Assembly (NCBI GenBank): GCA_001298545.1
Contig: LJCX01000029.1
Span: forward strand, 558,001-622,000
Direction of reading: 5' to 3'
Length of the DNA stretch: 64,000 nucleotides
DNA from: Actinobacteria bacterium OV320
GTDB lineage: Bacteria > Actinomycetota > Actinomycetes > Streptomycetales > Streptomycetaceae
The translations under genes were made by a program, and so were the position numbers. The first letter of the stretch is position 1; every line of letters begins with the position of its first letter. The notes beneath the pieces are model-generated. The model was given only the letters and a program-made list of their open reading frames with translations, searched no databases and was not told the origin of the DNA. Below, one piece after another: positions 7,327 to 16,160 of this stretch.

Positions 7327-8530
7327 GCGCCCTCCAAGTACCGGCCAGCCGCGCGGCGTCCGTCGTACGGCAGAACTCCTGCGAATGCTGCACTGCCATT
7401 GTCGCGTGCGTTCCCCGGTCCTCGGAGATGTGTTCCTGCTTACCTTTCTCCGCGGCCCCGCACGAACAGGCTGAATGGGGCCATACCGGACGGGCGTGCC
7501 ACTGGAGGGCGGGAACGGAAATCTCCCAGCGGGCGCCGGTGCTCGACGGGGTCCGGCCGTCGAGGAAGGTGAGCGCGTGGGCGGCGGCCAGCCCGGCGAC
7601 GGTCGTGGCCAGCGTCACATCGCAGGCGCGCGCCGAGCGCCTTCTCCCGGAGTGCCACTGGGCGACCAGCCGCGGCCAGGCCGGGTCCCGGTCGGTGCGC
7701 TCCTGATGCAGGCAGCCCGCGCAGCCCGTCTCGCCCGGCAGGACGAGCGGGCCGACGATGCCCGTCCCCTCGACGACCCCGGCATAGAGGTGCGGTGTGC
7801 CCGAGGCGATCAGAGGTTCCGCCGCCGAGGGAGCGGGCGCGTGCACGGACACGTCGTCCCGCGGGGCGATGATCACGAGCGAGAAGCCGGGGGTGTCCGC
7901 CTCGGCCGGTGACTTCGGGCCTCTGCGGGATGCGGGGCCCGGGGCGGCCCGGCGTACGGCGCGGCGGGCGGACTCGTCCCGACGCTCGCCGACCGACTCG
8001 GCGGACAGACCGCCCGGTGCGATGTCCCCCGGCTCGACCCGGCCGCCGTCCCGCACGTCCACCTCGCCGACCCCCGCACCCGAGAGCAGCGCTGCCAGCG
8101 CCACGCCGACCCGGCCCGCGCCCCGCACCTGGACCCGCAGCCGGCGTCGGACGGCCAGGTGCTCGATCGCGTCGCCCGGCTCCGAGGTGAGGAGGGACAG
8201 CGCGGCGAGATCGGGGCGCAGTCGGTCCAGGACCTCTTTGCGCTCCCGCAGATCGGCGGCCTCCGGCCCGCCGCCGCGCGCGTCGTCGAGCAGCCCCGCC
8301 CGCGCCAGCCGTTCCACCAGCCGGTCGACATGACCGTCGGGCAGGTCCATGCGGCGGCCCTCCTCGCGCAGCAGCTCCAGCCCGCGGGTGCCGTCCAGCA
8401 GGTCGAGGAAACTGCCCGTCGCCGTGTCCACCGGGCCGAGTGTCAGCGCGTGCGCCGGTGTCATCCCGAACTGCACCGTGTTGAGGTCACGCCAGCCGCG
8501 CCGCAGCGCGGGCTTCACCATCGGATGCAT
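7319..8530 (-). CDS. ThiF/E1-like adenylyltransferase-fold protein
   Basis: 403 aa. The N-terminal ~130 residues resemble the winged, peptide-recognising front of TOMM/ThiF-type proteins (LxxGPV...LDLLDGT). A Rossmann ThiF region starts at RVQVRGAGRVGVALAALL with an acidic strand end (VDVRDGGRVEPGD). CAGC and CSCG further on could form the E1-type zinc site. The R/N/D residues normally surrounding ATP are not obvious, so catalysis is uncertain. No ubiquitin-like or leader peptide partner is visible nearby. The frame stays open upstream to 9205, but the ATG at 8530 (GGGGG upstream) is where homology begins. Confidence 0.8.
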   Translation of the reverse strand: MHPMVKPALRRGWRDLNTVQFGMTPAHALTLGPVDTATGSFLDLLDGTRGLELLREEGRRMDLPDGHVDRLVERLARAGLLDDARGGGPEAADLRERKEVLDRLRPDLAALSLLTSEPGDAIEHLAVRRRLRVQVRGAGRVGVALAALLSGAGVGEVDVRDGGRVEPGDIAPGGLSAESVGERRDESARRAVRRAAPGPASRRGPKSPAEADTPGFSLVIIAPRDDVSVHAPAPSAAEPLIASGTPHLYAGVVEGTGIVGPLVLPGETGCAGCLHQERTDRDPAWPRLVAQWHSGRRRSARACDVTLATTVAGLAAAHALTFLDGRTPSSTGARWEISVPALQWHARPVWPHSACSCGAAEKGKQEHISEDRGTHATMAVQHSQEFCRTTDAARLAGTWRAHV

Positions 8531-8684
8531 CGAAGGCCCCCGTATGCCTATGCCTGGAAACTCCCCGTCACATCGGCGGAGCGGGAGCGTGAGGGTGTCC
8601 TCGCTCCGCCGACGAGTGCCAGCATGCCCGGACCCACTCGAGCGCGCCCAAAGTTGTCCACAGGCAGGGGCGTTCATCGTACAA

Positions 8685-8718
8685 ATCCGTCGTACGAGGC
8701 AAACACGGCACGACGGAT
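8685..8718. promoter_or_regulatory. Inverted repeat in the divergent ThiF / metallopeptidase spacer
   Basis: ATCCGTCGT (8685-8693) and ACGACGGAT (8710-8718) are perfect arms separated by 16 nt, between divergently transcribed genes. An operator or a leader hairpin are both possible. No regulator is implied by the sequence alone. Confidence 0.35.
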
Positions 8719-8777
8719 CGGAACCTGACCGTCCCGGAGTCGGGACTTCCCCCGTGTGCAGCGGGTAACGTCGGGGC

Positions 8778-9377
8778 GTGTCCGCCGACCCATTGCACCG
8801 CGCCGGAACACCACAGCGCAGCACGACGAGCCAGCCGCCGAGCGGCTCACGAACGAGCGCGATCGAGGTCCGCAGGAGCGCCCGTCGACGTCGGACGGTC
8901 TCCGCGTACCGCGAGGGCGATCGCACCATCGTGCTCATCCCTGCCCGGATGTCCGAGGCGGAGGAGCAACGCTGGGTGAGCGTCATGCTCGACAAGCTCG
9001 CCGCCCAGGAGAGCCGGCGCGTACCTGGTGACGCGGAGTTGGCCGAGCGCGCCGAGCGGCTGTCGGCCCAGTGCTTCGGCGGCCGGGCCCGGCCCGCCTC
9101 GGTCCGCTGGGTGACCAACCAGAACACCCGCTGGGGCTCGTGCACACCGGCCGAGGGCAGCATCCGCCTGTCGCACCGCCTGAAGGGCATGCCCGAGTAC
9201 GTCATCGACTACGTCCTCGCCCACGAGCTCGCGCATCTGCTCGTGCCCGGTCACGGCCCCGACTTCTGGCGGCTGCTGGAGGCGTACCCGCGCACCGAGC
9301 GCGCCCGTGGCTACCTCGAGGGCGTCGTCGCGGCGGATCGGCTGCCCCACCTGCCCGCCGCCGCTGACGAGGAGTGA
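8778..9377 (+). CDS. YgjP-type (DUF45) zinc metallopeptidase
   Basis: 199 aa. The central RWGSCTPAEGSIRLSHRLKGMP and the catalytic HELAHLLVPGHGPDFW (HExxH with a third ligand in the GHGxxFW segment) are characteristic of the YgjP/DUF45 family, often annotated as M48-like. The N-terminal ~35 residues are basic and disordered. GTG 8778 has only a weak SD, so a slightly later start is possible. The physiological substrate is unknown. Confidence 0.85.
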   Translation: MSADPLHRAGTPQRSTTSQPPSGSRTSAIEVRRSARRRRTVSAYREGDRTIVLIPARMSEAEEQRWVSVMLDKLAAQESRRVPGDAELAERAERLSAQCFGGRARPASVRWVTNQNTRWGSCTPAEGSIRLSHRLKGMPEYVIDYVLAHELAHLLVPGHGPDFWRLLEAYPRTERARGYLEGVVAADRLPHLPAAADEE

Positions 9378-9519
9378 CCTGCGGCGTACGCGGTGAGCCC
9401 GTCCCCCGGCACCTGACGTTGGTTGTGTACCGGGTCTGTACCGACATCGTGCGTTGTCCGACTTTGCCGTTAGCCTGACGCGACGCATTCACAATCGGGA
9501 TGGGGGACGGTCGTTACGC

Positions 9520-11181
9520 ATGCCCAGGGAATTCCAGCGCGGCCACAAGGCCAGGATCAGTGACCTCACCGCGGGCACCGATCTGTACGTAGGCGTGCAG
9601 ATCACCGCTCCCGGCCTGACCTTCGACATCAGCTGCTTCGGCCTCGACGCCGACGAGCGGCTCTCGGACGACCGGTACTTCATCTTCTTCAACCAGCCGA
9701 AGTCGCCCGAGGAGTCCATCCAGCTCCTGGGCGCCCAGGCGGGCGACACGGAGTCCTTCCGCATCACCCTCGACCGGATTCCGCAGCAGATCCAGAAGCT
9801 GTCCTTCACGGCGACCCTCGACGGCGCCGGGCAGATGTCGCAGATCAGCCCCGGCTATCTCCGCATCGTCGCGGGCGGCGAGGAAGTGGCCCGCTACGCG
9901 TTCAACGGTTCCGAGTTCTCCAGCGAGCGGGCCGTGATGCTGGGTGACTTCTACCTGAAGGACGTGTGGCGGTTCGCCGCGGTCGGACAGGGCTTCGACG
10001 GCGGTCTGGACGCGCTGCTGAAGAACTTCGGTGGCGAGGTCGGGGGGGAGGGGGCGCCCGCCGCGCCGCAGCAGCCGCAGGCCGGTGCCGCCACCCCCGG
10101 CTTCGCCCCGCCCGCGTTCGGCGCACCCTCGGCGCCCGCTCCGGCGCAACCGCAGCCCGCCGCGCAGGGCTTCGCGCCCCCGCCCGGCGCGACCCCGCCG
10201 GCGCCCGCGCCCTCGGTGCACGCCGCGCCGACCATCATCGCGCCCCTGACCCCGCCCGGCGGCGGCCACGTGCCGCCTCCCGCTCCGGCCCCGGCGCCCT
10301 ACGGCCAGCCGCCCCAGCCGCAGCCGTACGGTCAGGGCCCCGCGCCGACCGCGCCCATGCCCCCCGGATACGGTCAGCAGCCGCAGGCACCTCAGGCCCC
10401 GCAGGCCCCGCCCGGCTACGGTCAGCCGCCCCAGCCGCCCGGCTACGGTCAGCAGCCCCCGTTCGGGCAGGTCCCGGGCCAGCAGGCCTACGGCGTACCC
10501 CAGGGCGCGCCCCAGGGCGGTGCCGGAGTGGCCGCGGCGCTCCAGCAGTTCAAGGAGACGCCCACCGGACAGCGCTGGACGCAGCAGAACCGGAAGCTGG
10601 TCCGCGTCGACCTCGGGATGGGAGGCCAGCCCGTGCTCGCCCGCCAGGGCAGCATGGTCCTCTACCAGGGCAAGGTCGACTTCAGCTACAAGGGCGCCGG
10701 GTTCGCGGGCCGGATCGTCGGCAACGCCACCGGTCAGGAGATGCAGCTGATGCGCTGCACCGGCCAGGGACAGGTGTTCCTCGCCGAGAACTCCACGATG
10801 CTGCACCCCATCGAACTCCAGGGTGACGGCATCTGCGTCTCCGCGGAGAACGTCCTCGCCTTCGACGAGAGCCTCCAGTACGAGGTCCGTCGCATCGAGG
10901 GGCACGGCATCCCCGGCGGCGCCCTGTTCACCATGCAGTTCACGGGCACCGGCACGATCGTCGTCAAGACGCACGGCACGCCCGTCGTCCTGCCGGTCAC
11001 CCCCACCACGTTCGCCGACTGCAACGCCGTCGTCGCCTGGTCGTCCGCCGCCCAGGTGGTCGTCTCCAGCCAGGTCCGCATGCGCCGCAACGCCTACCCC
11101 GGCGACACCGGGGAGAGCGTCAACCTCCAGTTCCGGGGCGCTCCCGGCAACTTCATCGTCGTCCAGCCGTACGAGGTCTGA
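9520..11181 (+). CDS. TerD-AIM24 fusion protein
   Basis: 553 aa. Residues ~1-175 are a TerD domain: LYVGVQITAPGLTFDISCFGLDADERLSDDRYFIFFNQPKSP, with Asp-rich Ca2+-binding loops as in tellurite/stress TerD proteins. A ~140-residue Pro/Gln/Gly/Ala linker with GYGQ-type units follows (about 10060-10520). The C-terminal ~220 residues are an AIM24/TRAP-like beta-helix domain (GQEMQLMRCTGQGQVFLAEN, GDGICVSAENVLAF). The start at 9520 follows GGGGGACGG, and the TerD core begins there. It heads three consecutive AIM24-domain genes. I infer a Ca2+-responsive scaffold at the membrane or surface. No enzymatic motif is seen. Confidence 0.9.
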   Translation: MPREFQRGHKARISDLTAGTDLYVGVQITAPGLTFDISCFGLDADERLSDDRYFIFFNQPKSPEESIQLLGAQAGDTESFRITLDRIPQQIQKLSFTATLDGAGQMSQISPGYLRIVAGGEEVARYAFNGSEFSSERAVMLGDFYLKDVWRFAAVGQGFDGGLDALLKNFGGEVGGEGAPAAPQQPQAGAATPGFAPPAFGAPSAPAPAQPQPAAQGFAPPPGATPPAPAPSVHAAPTIIAPLTPPGGGHVPPPAPAPAPYGQPPQPQPYGQGPAPTAPMPPGYGQQPQAPQAPQAPPGYGQPPQPPGYGQQPPFGQVPGQQAYGVPQGAPQGGAGVAAALQQFKETPTGQRWTQQNRKLVRVDLGMGGQPVLARQGSMVLYQGKVDFSYKGAGFAGRIVGNATGQEMQLMRCTGQGQVFLAENSTMLHPIELQGDGICVSAENVLAFDESLQYEVRRIEGHGIPGGALFTMQFTGTGTIVVKTHGTPVVLPVTPTTFADCNAVVAWSSAAQVVVSSQVRMRRNAYPGDTGESVNLQFRGAPGNFIVVQPYEV

Positions 11182-11192
11182 GGGAGCCCGTC

Positions 11193-11873
11193 ATGAACCA
11201 GCCACTCGCGGGCTACGCCCCCGCACCCGTCACCGCCCGTATGGAGAACCACGGCAACCACATGCTGAAGGTCGCCCTCCAGACGGGGAACGACCTCCTC
11301 GCGCGCGTGGGCTCGATGGTCGCCTACGAGGGCTTCGTGCAGTACGAGCCCAACCCGCCGGCCGTGCGCCAGATCGCGCGCGACTGGATGACCGGCGAGG
11401 GCGCGCCCCTGATGAAGTGCTCGGGCGACGGACTGCTCTACCTCGCCGACTACGGCGCCAACGTCGTCGTGATCAACCTCAACGGCGACGGCATCTCCGT
11501 CAACGCCACCAACCTGCTCGCCTTCGACGCGCACCTCACCTGGGGCGTCGAGCGCGTCAAGGGGCTCGCGAAGTTCGCCGGCCAGGGCCTGTGGAACACC
11601 AAGATCTCCGGACAGGGCTGGGTCGCGCTGACCTCCCGGGGCAAGCCGATCGTCGTCGACTGCGGCGGCGGCGAGGACGAGACGTACGTCGACCCCGACG
11701 CGCTCGTCGCCTGGTCGCCGAACCTCAAGGTGAAGGGCAAGCGCAGCTTCAAGGCGCAGTCGCTCATCGGCCGGGGCAGCGGCGAGGCCTACCAGATGGC
11801 CTTCTCCGGCCAGGGCATCGTCGTCGTCCAGCCCAGTGAGGACAGCACCGACCGCCTCCGGGTCCGGGGCTGA
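11193..11873 (+). CDS. AIM24-family protein, second of the trio
   Basis: 226 aa, the AIM24 fold alone: GSMVAYEGFVQYEPN, APLMKCSGDGLLYLADYGANVVVINLNGDGISVNATNLLAF and a terminal SGQGIVVVQPSE. It is co-directional with the TerD-AIM24 gene 11 bp upstream, with its own GAGGGAG. Eukaryotic AIM24 is a mitochondrial inner-membrane organiser. In bacteria the role is not settled. It shares motif order with its neighbours, so the trio likely arose by duplication. Confidence 0.88.
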   Translation: MNQPLAGYAPAPVTARMENHGNHMLKVALQTGNDLLARVGSMVAYEGFVQYEPNPPAVRQIARDWMTGEGAPLMKCSGDGLLYLADYGANVVVINLNGDGISVNATNLLAFDAHLTWGVERVKGLAKFAGQGLWNTKISGQGWVALTSRGKPIVVDCGGGEDETYVDPDALVAWSPNLKVKGKRSFKAQSLIGRGSGEAYQMAFSGQGIVVVQPSEDSTDRLRVRG

Positions 11874-11891
11874 GGGGGAGCCAGAAACGCC

Positions 11892-12647
11892 ATGCAGAGC
11901 TCACTTTTCGCGCACAACGACTCGCAGACCCAGGAGCGCTGGAGTCTCCAGAACAAGCAGATGCTCCGGGTCAGCCTCGAGGGCCACGACGACATCCTCG
12001 CCCGCAAGGGCACGATGGTCGCCTACCAGGGCCTGATGGAGTTCGACGCCGAGTACCAGAACAACCAGCAGGGACGCGCGCGTGCGCACACGGGCGAGGG
12101 CCTGGACCTGATGCGCTGCCACGGGCAGGGCACGGTGTACCTCGCCAACCTCGCCCAACACGTGCATGTCATGGACGTCGAGCAGGACGGCCTGACCGTG
12201 GACAGCAGCTATGTCCTGGCCATGGACTCCTCGCTGCACCACGAGGTCATCGCCGTCGACAGCCTCTACGGCATCTCCGGCTCCGGGAAGTACCAGCTCA
12301 ACATCACCGGCCGCGGCAAGGTCGCCCTGATGACCTCGGGCGCGCCACTGATGATGCAGGTCACGCCCGACAAGTACGTCAACTGCGACGCCGACGCCAT
12401 CGTGGCCTGGTCCACCGGGCTGCGGGTGCAGATGCAGGCCCAGACGCACTCCTCCGGAGTGTGGCGCCGGCGCGGCAACACCGGTGAGGGCTGGGAGCTC
12501 AGCTTCATGGGCTCCGGCTACGCGCTTGTCCAGCCCAGCGAGCTGCTGCCGCCGCAGAACGCCCAGATCGGCTCCGGGCTGGCCGCCCAGTACGGCATGG
12601 GACAGCAGGGTGTACGGCAGCAGAACCAGGGCAACGCCTGGAGCTGA
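11892..12647 (+). CDS. AIM24-family protein, third of the trio
   Basis: 251 aa. Again GTMVAYQGLMEFD, LDLMRCHGQGTVYLANLAQHVHVMDVEQDGLTVDSSYVLAMD and SGYALVQPSE, with a Gln/Gly-rich tail (MGQQGVRQQNQGNAWS). GAGGGGGAG lies 13 bp before the ATG, and the gap from the previous gene is 18 bp. It closes the operon, and a stem-loop terminator follows. It is the most diverged of the three AIM24 copies in the linker around residue 45-55 (EYQNNQQGRARAH). Confidence 0.88.
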   Translation: MQSSLFAHNDSQTQERWSLQNKQMLRVSLEGHDDILARKGTMVAYQGLMEFDAEYQNNQQGRARAHTGEGLDLMRCHGQGTVYLANLAQHVHVMDVEQDGLTVDSSYVLAMDSSLHHEVIAVDSLYGISGSGKYQLNITGRGKVALMTSGAPLMMQVTPDKYVNCDADAIVAWSTGLRVQMQAQTHSSGVWRRRGNTGEGWELSFMGSGYALVQPSELLPPQNAQIGSGLAAQYGMGQQGVRQQNQGNAWS

Positions 12648-12660
12648 CCGTCCGGAAAGC

Positions 12661-12703
12661 AGACGTAAGGGGCGGCCGCCAGGAGGTCGCCCCTTACTCG
12701 TCT
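12661..12703. terminator. Terminator after the TerD/AIM24 operon
   Basis: GTAAGGGGCG (12665-12674) pairs with CGCCCCTTAC (12688-12697). The stem extends outward with AGACG/CGTCT around a one-base bulge. Confidence 0.7.
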
Positions 12704-12774
12704 CGGCTCACGGCCGCCCGTCACCCACTTCCGGCTCACAGCCGTCCCTTCGGCCACCTTCCGGCTCACAGCCG
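12704..12774. repeat. Short repeated block at the 3' end of the Nudix gene
   Basis: CGGCTCAC(G/A)GCCG occurs at 12704-12716, 12732-12744 and 12762-12774. The last two sit in a 30-bp direct repeat beginning CTTCCGGCTCACAGCCG. The final copy contains the Nudix stop codon (12766-12768, minus strand), so the copies look like duplications of the gene end. Confidence 0.7.
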
Positions 12775-13281
12775 CGCGCGAGTCGCCTCCAGCAGGCGTA
12801 CGACCGACTCGTCGGCCACGCCTGCGACCTCGTCGTACGCGAACCAGCGCAGGTCGAGGGACTCGTCGCTGATGGCCTCCACGGCCCCGGCCGGAGCGAG
12901 CGCCGCGTACTGGACGTCGTAGTGCCACGCGCACGGCGTGGGATGCCGGTCCAGGCGCACGGGGCCGCCGGGGAGCAGGGCCAGCCCCCCTATGCCGGAC
13001 TCCTCGGTCGCCTCGCGCAGAGCGGCGGCCCGCACGGTCTCGTCGGCCGGCTCGCAGTGGCCGCCCATCTGGAGCCACATCCGCATCTTCTTGTGCAGGG
13101 TCAGCAGCACCCGGCCGCGCTCCGGGTCGATCACCAGCGCGCTCGCCGTGACATGGCCGTCCCCGCAGGCCTTCCACATGCCGTCCGGGTGCGCCCCGAG
13201 GTGGTCCAGATAGGCCTGGCGCAGCTCTTCCTGGCCCTCGTACCCCTTCAGGACGAGGACCGCGTCGTCGTACAGGCTCAC
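12766..13281 (-). CDS. Nudix hydrolase, substrate unknown
   Basis: 171 aa. The Nudix box GGHCEPADETVRAAALREATEESGI-type is complete (all of the G, E, REATEE and G positions are present), and VLLTLHKKMRMWLQMGGHCEPAD is typical of the branch that acts on small nucleotide-like pyrophosphates. The GTG start (13279-13281) overlaps the stop of the upstream DUF2342 gene as GTGA, so the two are coupled. A longer open frame exists but lies inside that gene. Confidence 0.9.
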   Translation of the reverse strand: MSLYDDAVLVLKGYEGQEELRQAYLDHLGAHPDGMWKACGDGHVTASALVIDPERGRVLLTLHKKMRMWLQMGGHCEPADETVRAAALREATEESGIGGLALLPGGPVRLDRHPTPCAWHYDVQYAALAPAGAVEAISDESLDLRWFAYDEVAGVADESVVRLLEATRARL

Positions 13282-14729
13282 TCGGTGTCGTCGTCCTTGG
13301 AGTCGGTCCCGGAGTCGTCCTTCTTCAGGTTCGGCCTGTCGCCGGAGCCGCCGCTCGCCGCCTCGCCGAGCATCTTGTCCAGCTCGGAGAAGTCCAGCTG
13401 CTCGCGGTGCACGAAGCCGTCGGGGTCGTCCAGGTCGGACGCCGTGGGCAGCATGTCCGGGTGGGCCCACAGGGCGTCACGGCCGTCGACCCCGCGCGCG
13501 TCGGTGAGGGACGCCCACAGGCGGGAGGCGTCCCGCAGGCGGCGCGGACGCAGCTCCAGGCCGATCAGCGTCGCGAACGTCTGCTCCGCAGGACCGCCCG
13601 AGGCGCGACGTCGGCGCAGTGTCTCGCGCAGGGCGTCCGCCGACGACAGACGGGGTTTCGCGGCCGCGTGCACCACCGCGTCCACCCAGCCCTCCACGAG
13701 CGCCAGGGCCGTCTCCAGACGGGCCAGGGCGGCCTTCTGCGCCGGGGTGTCCTCCGGCTGGAACATGCCCTGCTGGAGCGCGTCCTGCAGCTGCTCCGGA
13801 TTCTGCGGGTCGAACTGACCGACCACGTCCTCCAGCTTGGCCGTGTCGACCTTGATCCCGCGCGCGTAGCCCTCGACGGCGCCGAACAGGTGCGAGCGCA
13901 GCCACGGCACATGCGCGAACAGACGCTGGTGGGCCGCCTCGCGCAGCGCGAGGTAGAGCCGCACCTCGTCCTTCGTCACACCGAGGTCCTTGCCGAACGC
14001 CTCGATGTTGACCGGCAGCAGCGCGGCACGCCCGGCCGGGCCGAGGGGCAGGCCGATGTCGGTCGAGCCGACGACCTCGCCCGCGAGCACGCCCACGGCC
14101 TGGCCGATCTGCGAGCCGAACATCGCGCCGCCCATCGAGCGCATCATGCCGATCAGCGGGCCGGCCATGGCCTGCATCTCCTCCGGCAGGACATCGCCCA
14201 TGGCCGCGCCGACCCGCTCGGCGACCGGGTCGACGAGCTCCTTCCACGCGGGCAGGGTCGCCTCGACCCACTCCGCGCGGGACCACGCCACGGCCGTGCC
14301 CGCGCCGGACGGCAGGGACGTCGCGTCGTCCAGCCAGAGATCGGCCAGACGGACGGCCTCCTGGACGGCGGTGCGCTCGGAGGGGCCGACGCTGGCGTCC
14401 TTCACGCCGTCGGCGGTGCCCTGGGCGACCGTCTGGCGGGCGATCTGCTTGGCCATGTCCCAGTTCACCGGGCCGCCCTCGTAGGAGAGCATCTGGCCCA
14501 GCTGCTGGAAGGCGGCGCCCAGGTCGTTGGGGTTCAGTGAACCGAACATCGCGGCGAGCGGGTTGTCCGCACCGGGGGCGCCAAAGCCTCCGGCGCCGGG
14601 CAGCCCGCCGAAACCGAACGGGTTGGCCGGTCCCTGACCACCGCCGCTCTGCGGGTCCTTCTTCTTGCCCTCGTCGCCGTCTTCCGGCTCCTCCGGCGGA
14701 AGGCCGAATCCGAATGGGGTGTCACTCAC
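13278..14729 (-). CDS. DUF2342 zincin-like metallopeptidase
   Basis: 483 aa. A disordered, acidic N-terminus with FGFGG/NPFGFGGLPGAGG repeats is followed by the globular family core: MLSYEGGPVNWDMAKQIARQTV and VRLYLALREAAHQRLFAHVPWLRSHLFGAVEGYARG, where EAAHQRLF is the zincin-type helix of this actinobacterial family (also tied in annotation to coenzyme F420-associated proteins). Function is unproven. GTG 14729 is preceded by GAGGAAC. It runs divergently from the SDR gene and is coupled to the Nudix gene. Confidence 0.85.
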   Translation of the reverse strand: MSDTPFGFGLPPEEPEDGDEGKKKDPQSGGGQGPANPFGFGGLPGAGGFGAPGADNPLAAMFGSLNPNDLGAAFQQLGQMLSYEGGPVNWDMAKQIARQTVAQGTADGVKDASVGPSERTAVQEAVRLADLWLDDATSLPSGAGTAVAWSRAEWVEATLPAWKELVDPVAERVGAAMGDVLPEEMQAMAGPLIGMMRSMGGAMFGSQIGQAVGVLAGEVVGSTDIGLPLGPAGRAALLPVNIEAFGKDLGVTKDEVRLYLALREAAHQRLFAHVPWLRSHLFGAVEGYARGIKVDTAKLEDVVGQFDPQNPEQLQDALQQGMFQPEDTPAQKAALARLETALALVEGWVDAVVHAAAKPRLSSADALRETLRRRRASGGPAEQTFATLIGLELRPRRLRDASRLWASLTDARGVDGRDALWAHPDMLPTASDLDDPDGFVHREQLDFSELDKMLGEAASGGSGDRPNLKKDDSGTDSKDDDTE

Positions 14730-14921
14730 GGGGTTCCTCGGCTGGTAAGGCCACCGGTTCTCGGCCGGCGGCGACTGCCCTGCAACACCACCCAGCGTAG
14801 ACACCCCGGCTCGATCGGGCCTCGGTGCTTCGCCGACTCCTGGCCTGCGGCAGGATGGATGCCACCTGGTACGTACGCTTCACTCGCGCCCGTATGCCAA
14901 GACAACCGCTGGAGACACCTG

Positions 14922-16031
14922 GTGAGTTCCCCAGATCCGCAGGTTCGCGCAGCGCGAAACCACTCAACCCCGGTCGGCGCGCGCGGGCCCGTCGTGGCCG
15001 TGACCGGCGCCGCGACCGGGATCGGCGCGCTGCTGACCGAGCGGCTCGCCGCGTCGGAGGAGGTCAAGCAGGTCGTCGCCATCGACGAGCGGCGCGGCGA
15101 GTGCGACGCGGCGACCTGGCACATCCTCGACGTCCGGGACCCGGCGATCGCCGACAAGCTGCGCGGCGCGGACGTCGTGGTCCACCTCGCGCTCGACCTC
15201 GACCTGGGGAGTGACGCCGCCGCCCGGACGGCCTACAACGTGCGCGGCACGCAGACCGTGCTGACGGCCGCCGCGGCGGCCGGGGTGCACCGGGTGGTGC
15301 TGTGCACCTCCGCGATGGTCTACGGCGCGCTCGAGGACAACGAGCTGCCGCTCTCGGAGGACGCGGAGCTGCGGGCCACGGCGGAGGCGACCGGCGTCGG
15401 GGACCTCCTGGAAATCGAACGGCTGGCCCGGCGCGCGCCCCGGGCGCATCCGGGGCTCAACGTCACCGTGGTGCGGCCCGCGGTGCTGGTCGGCGGTACG
15501 GACACCGCGCTGACGCGGTACTTCGAGTCGCCGCGGCTGCTGGTCGTCGCCGGATCACGGCCGGCCTGGCAGTTCTGCCATGTCGAGGACCTGGTGAGCG
15601 CCCTGGAGTACGCCGTCCTGGAGAAGGTCGACGGCGAGCTGGCCGTCGGCTGCGACGGATGGCTGGAGCAGGAGGAGGTCGAGGAGCTCAGCGGGATCCG
15701 GCGCATGGAGCTGCCGTCGGCGGTCGCGCTGGGCGCCGCCGCCCGGCTGCACCGGATCGGGCTGACGCCGTCGCCCGCCGGGGACCTGGCCTACACGATG
15801 TACCCCTGGGTGGTGAGCGGGAGCCGGCTGCACGACGCGGGATGGCGGCCGCGGTGGACCAACGAGGAGGTCCTCGCGCAGTTGCTGGAGGAGGTGGCCG
15901 GACGGCACACCGTCGTCGGCCGGCGGCTCGGCCGCAAGGACGCCACCGCGGCGGGCGCGGCGGGCGCGACGGTCGCTCTGCTGGGTGCGGCGGCCGTGGT
16001 GCGGCGGGCCCGGAAGGCCCGGCGGCGGTGA
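14922..16031 (+). CDS. NAD-dependent epimerase/SDR-family protein
   Basis: 369 aa. Extended SDR: VAVTGAATGIGALL as the nucleotide loop, DVRD and VVVHLAL, CTSAMVYGA where the usual catalytic Tyr region is, and NVTVVRPAVLVGG. The YxxxK pair is not clearly conserved (VYG...NEL), so it may bind nucleotide without classical redox activity. A C-terminal hydrophobic stretch (TAAGAAGATVALLGAAAVV) followed by RRARKARRR suggests a tail anchor. GGAG lies 7 bp before GTG 14922. Confidence 0.82.
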   Translation: MSSPDPQVRAARNHSTPVGARGPVVAVTGAATGIGALLTERLAASEEVKQVVAIDERRGECDAATWHILDVRDPAIADKLRGADVVVHLALDLDLGSDAAARTAYNVRGTQTVLTAAAAAGVHRVVLCTSAMVYGALEDNELPLSEDAELRATAEATGVGDLLEIERLARRAPRAHPGLNVTVVRPAVLVGGTDTALTRYFESPRLLVVAGSRPAWQFCHVEDLVSALEYAVLEKVDGELAVGCDGWLEQEEVEELSGIRRMELPSAVALGAAARLHRIGLTPSPAGDLAYTMYPWVVSGSRLHDAGWRPRWTNEEVLAQLLEEVAGRHTVVGRRLGRKDATAAGAAGATVALLGAAAVVRRARKARRR

Positions 16032-16073
16032 GCGTGGGGTCACCCCCGCGCGCCCCTTCCTCGGACGGGCTGA

Positions 16074-16093
16074 CTTTGGAGGTCGCTCCAAAG
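16074..16093. promoter_or_regulatory. Inverted repeat ahead of moaE
   Basis: CTTTGGAG-GTCG-CTCCAAAG is a perfect 8-bp-arm hairpin/operator 68 bp before the moaE ATG and 43 bp after the SDR stop. It could terminate the SDR transcript or bind a regulator. No U-tract follows. Confidence 0.45.
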
Positions 16094-16160
16094 GGGCACG
16101 CGTGCGTGCCGGGCGATCACGCTATTTCGCCTGCTTCCCGGGGTGCGGCACGATGGGGGT

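Noticed and set aside
5722..7572. 616-aa plus-strand frame over the ABC1 kinase
   Set aside because: Antisense of a well-supported gene; composition atypical and no domain.
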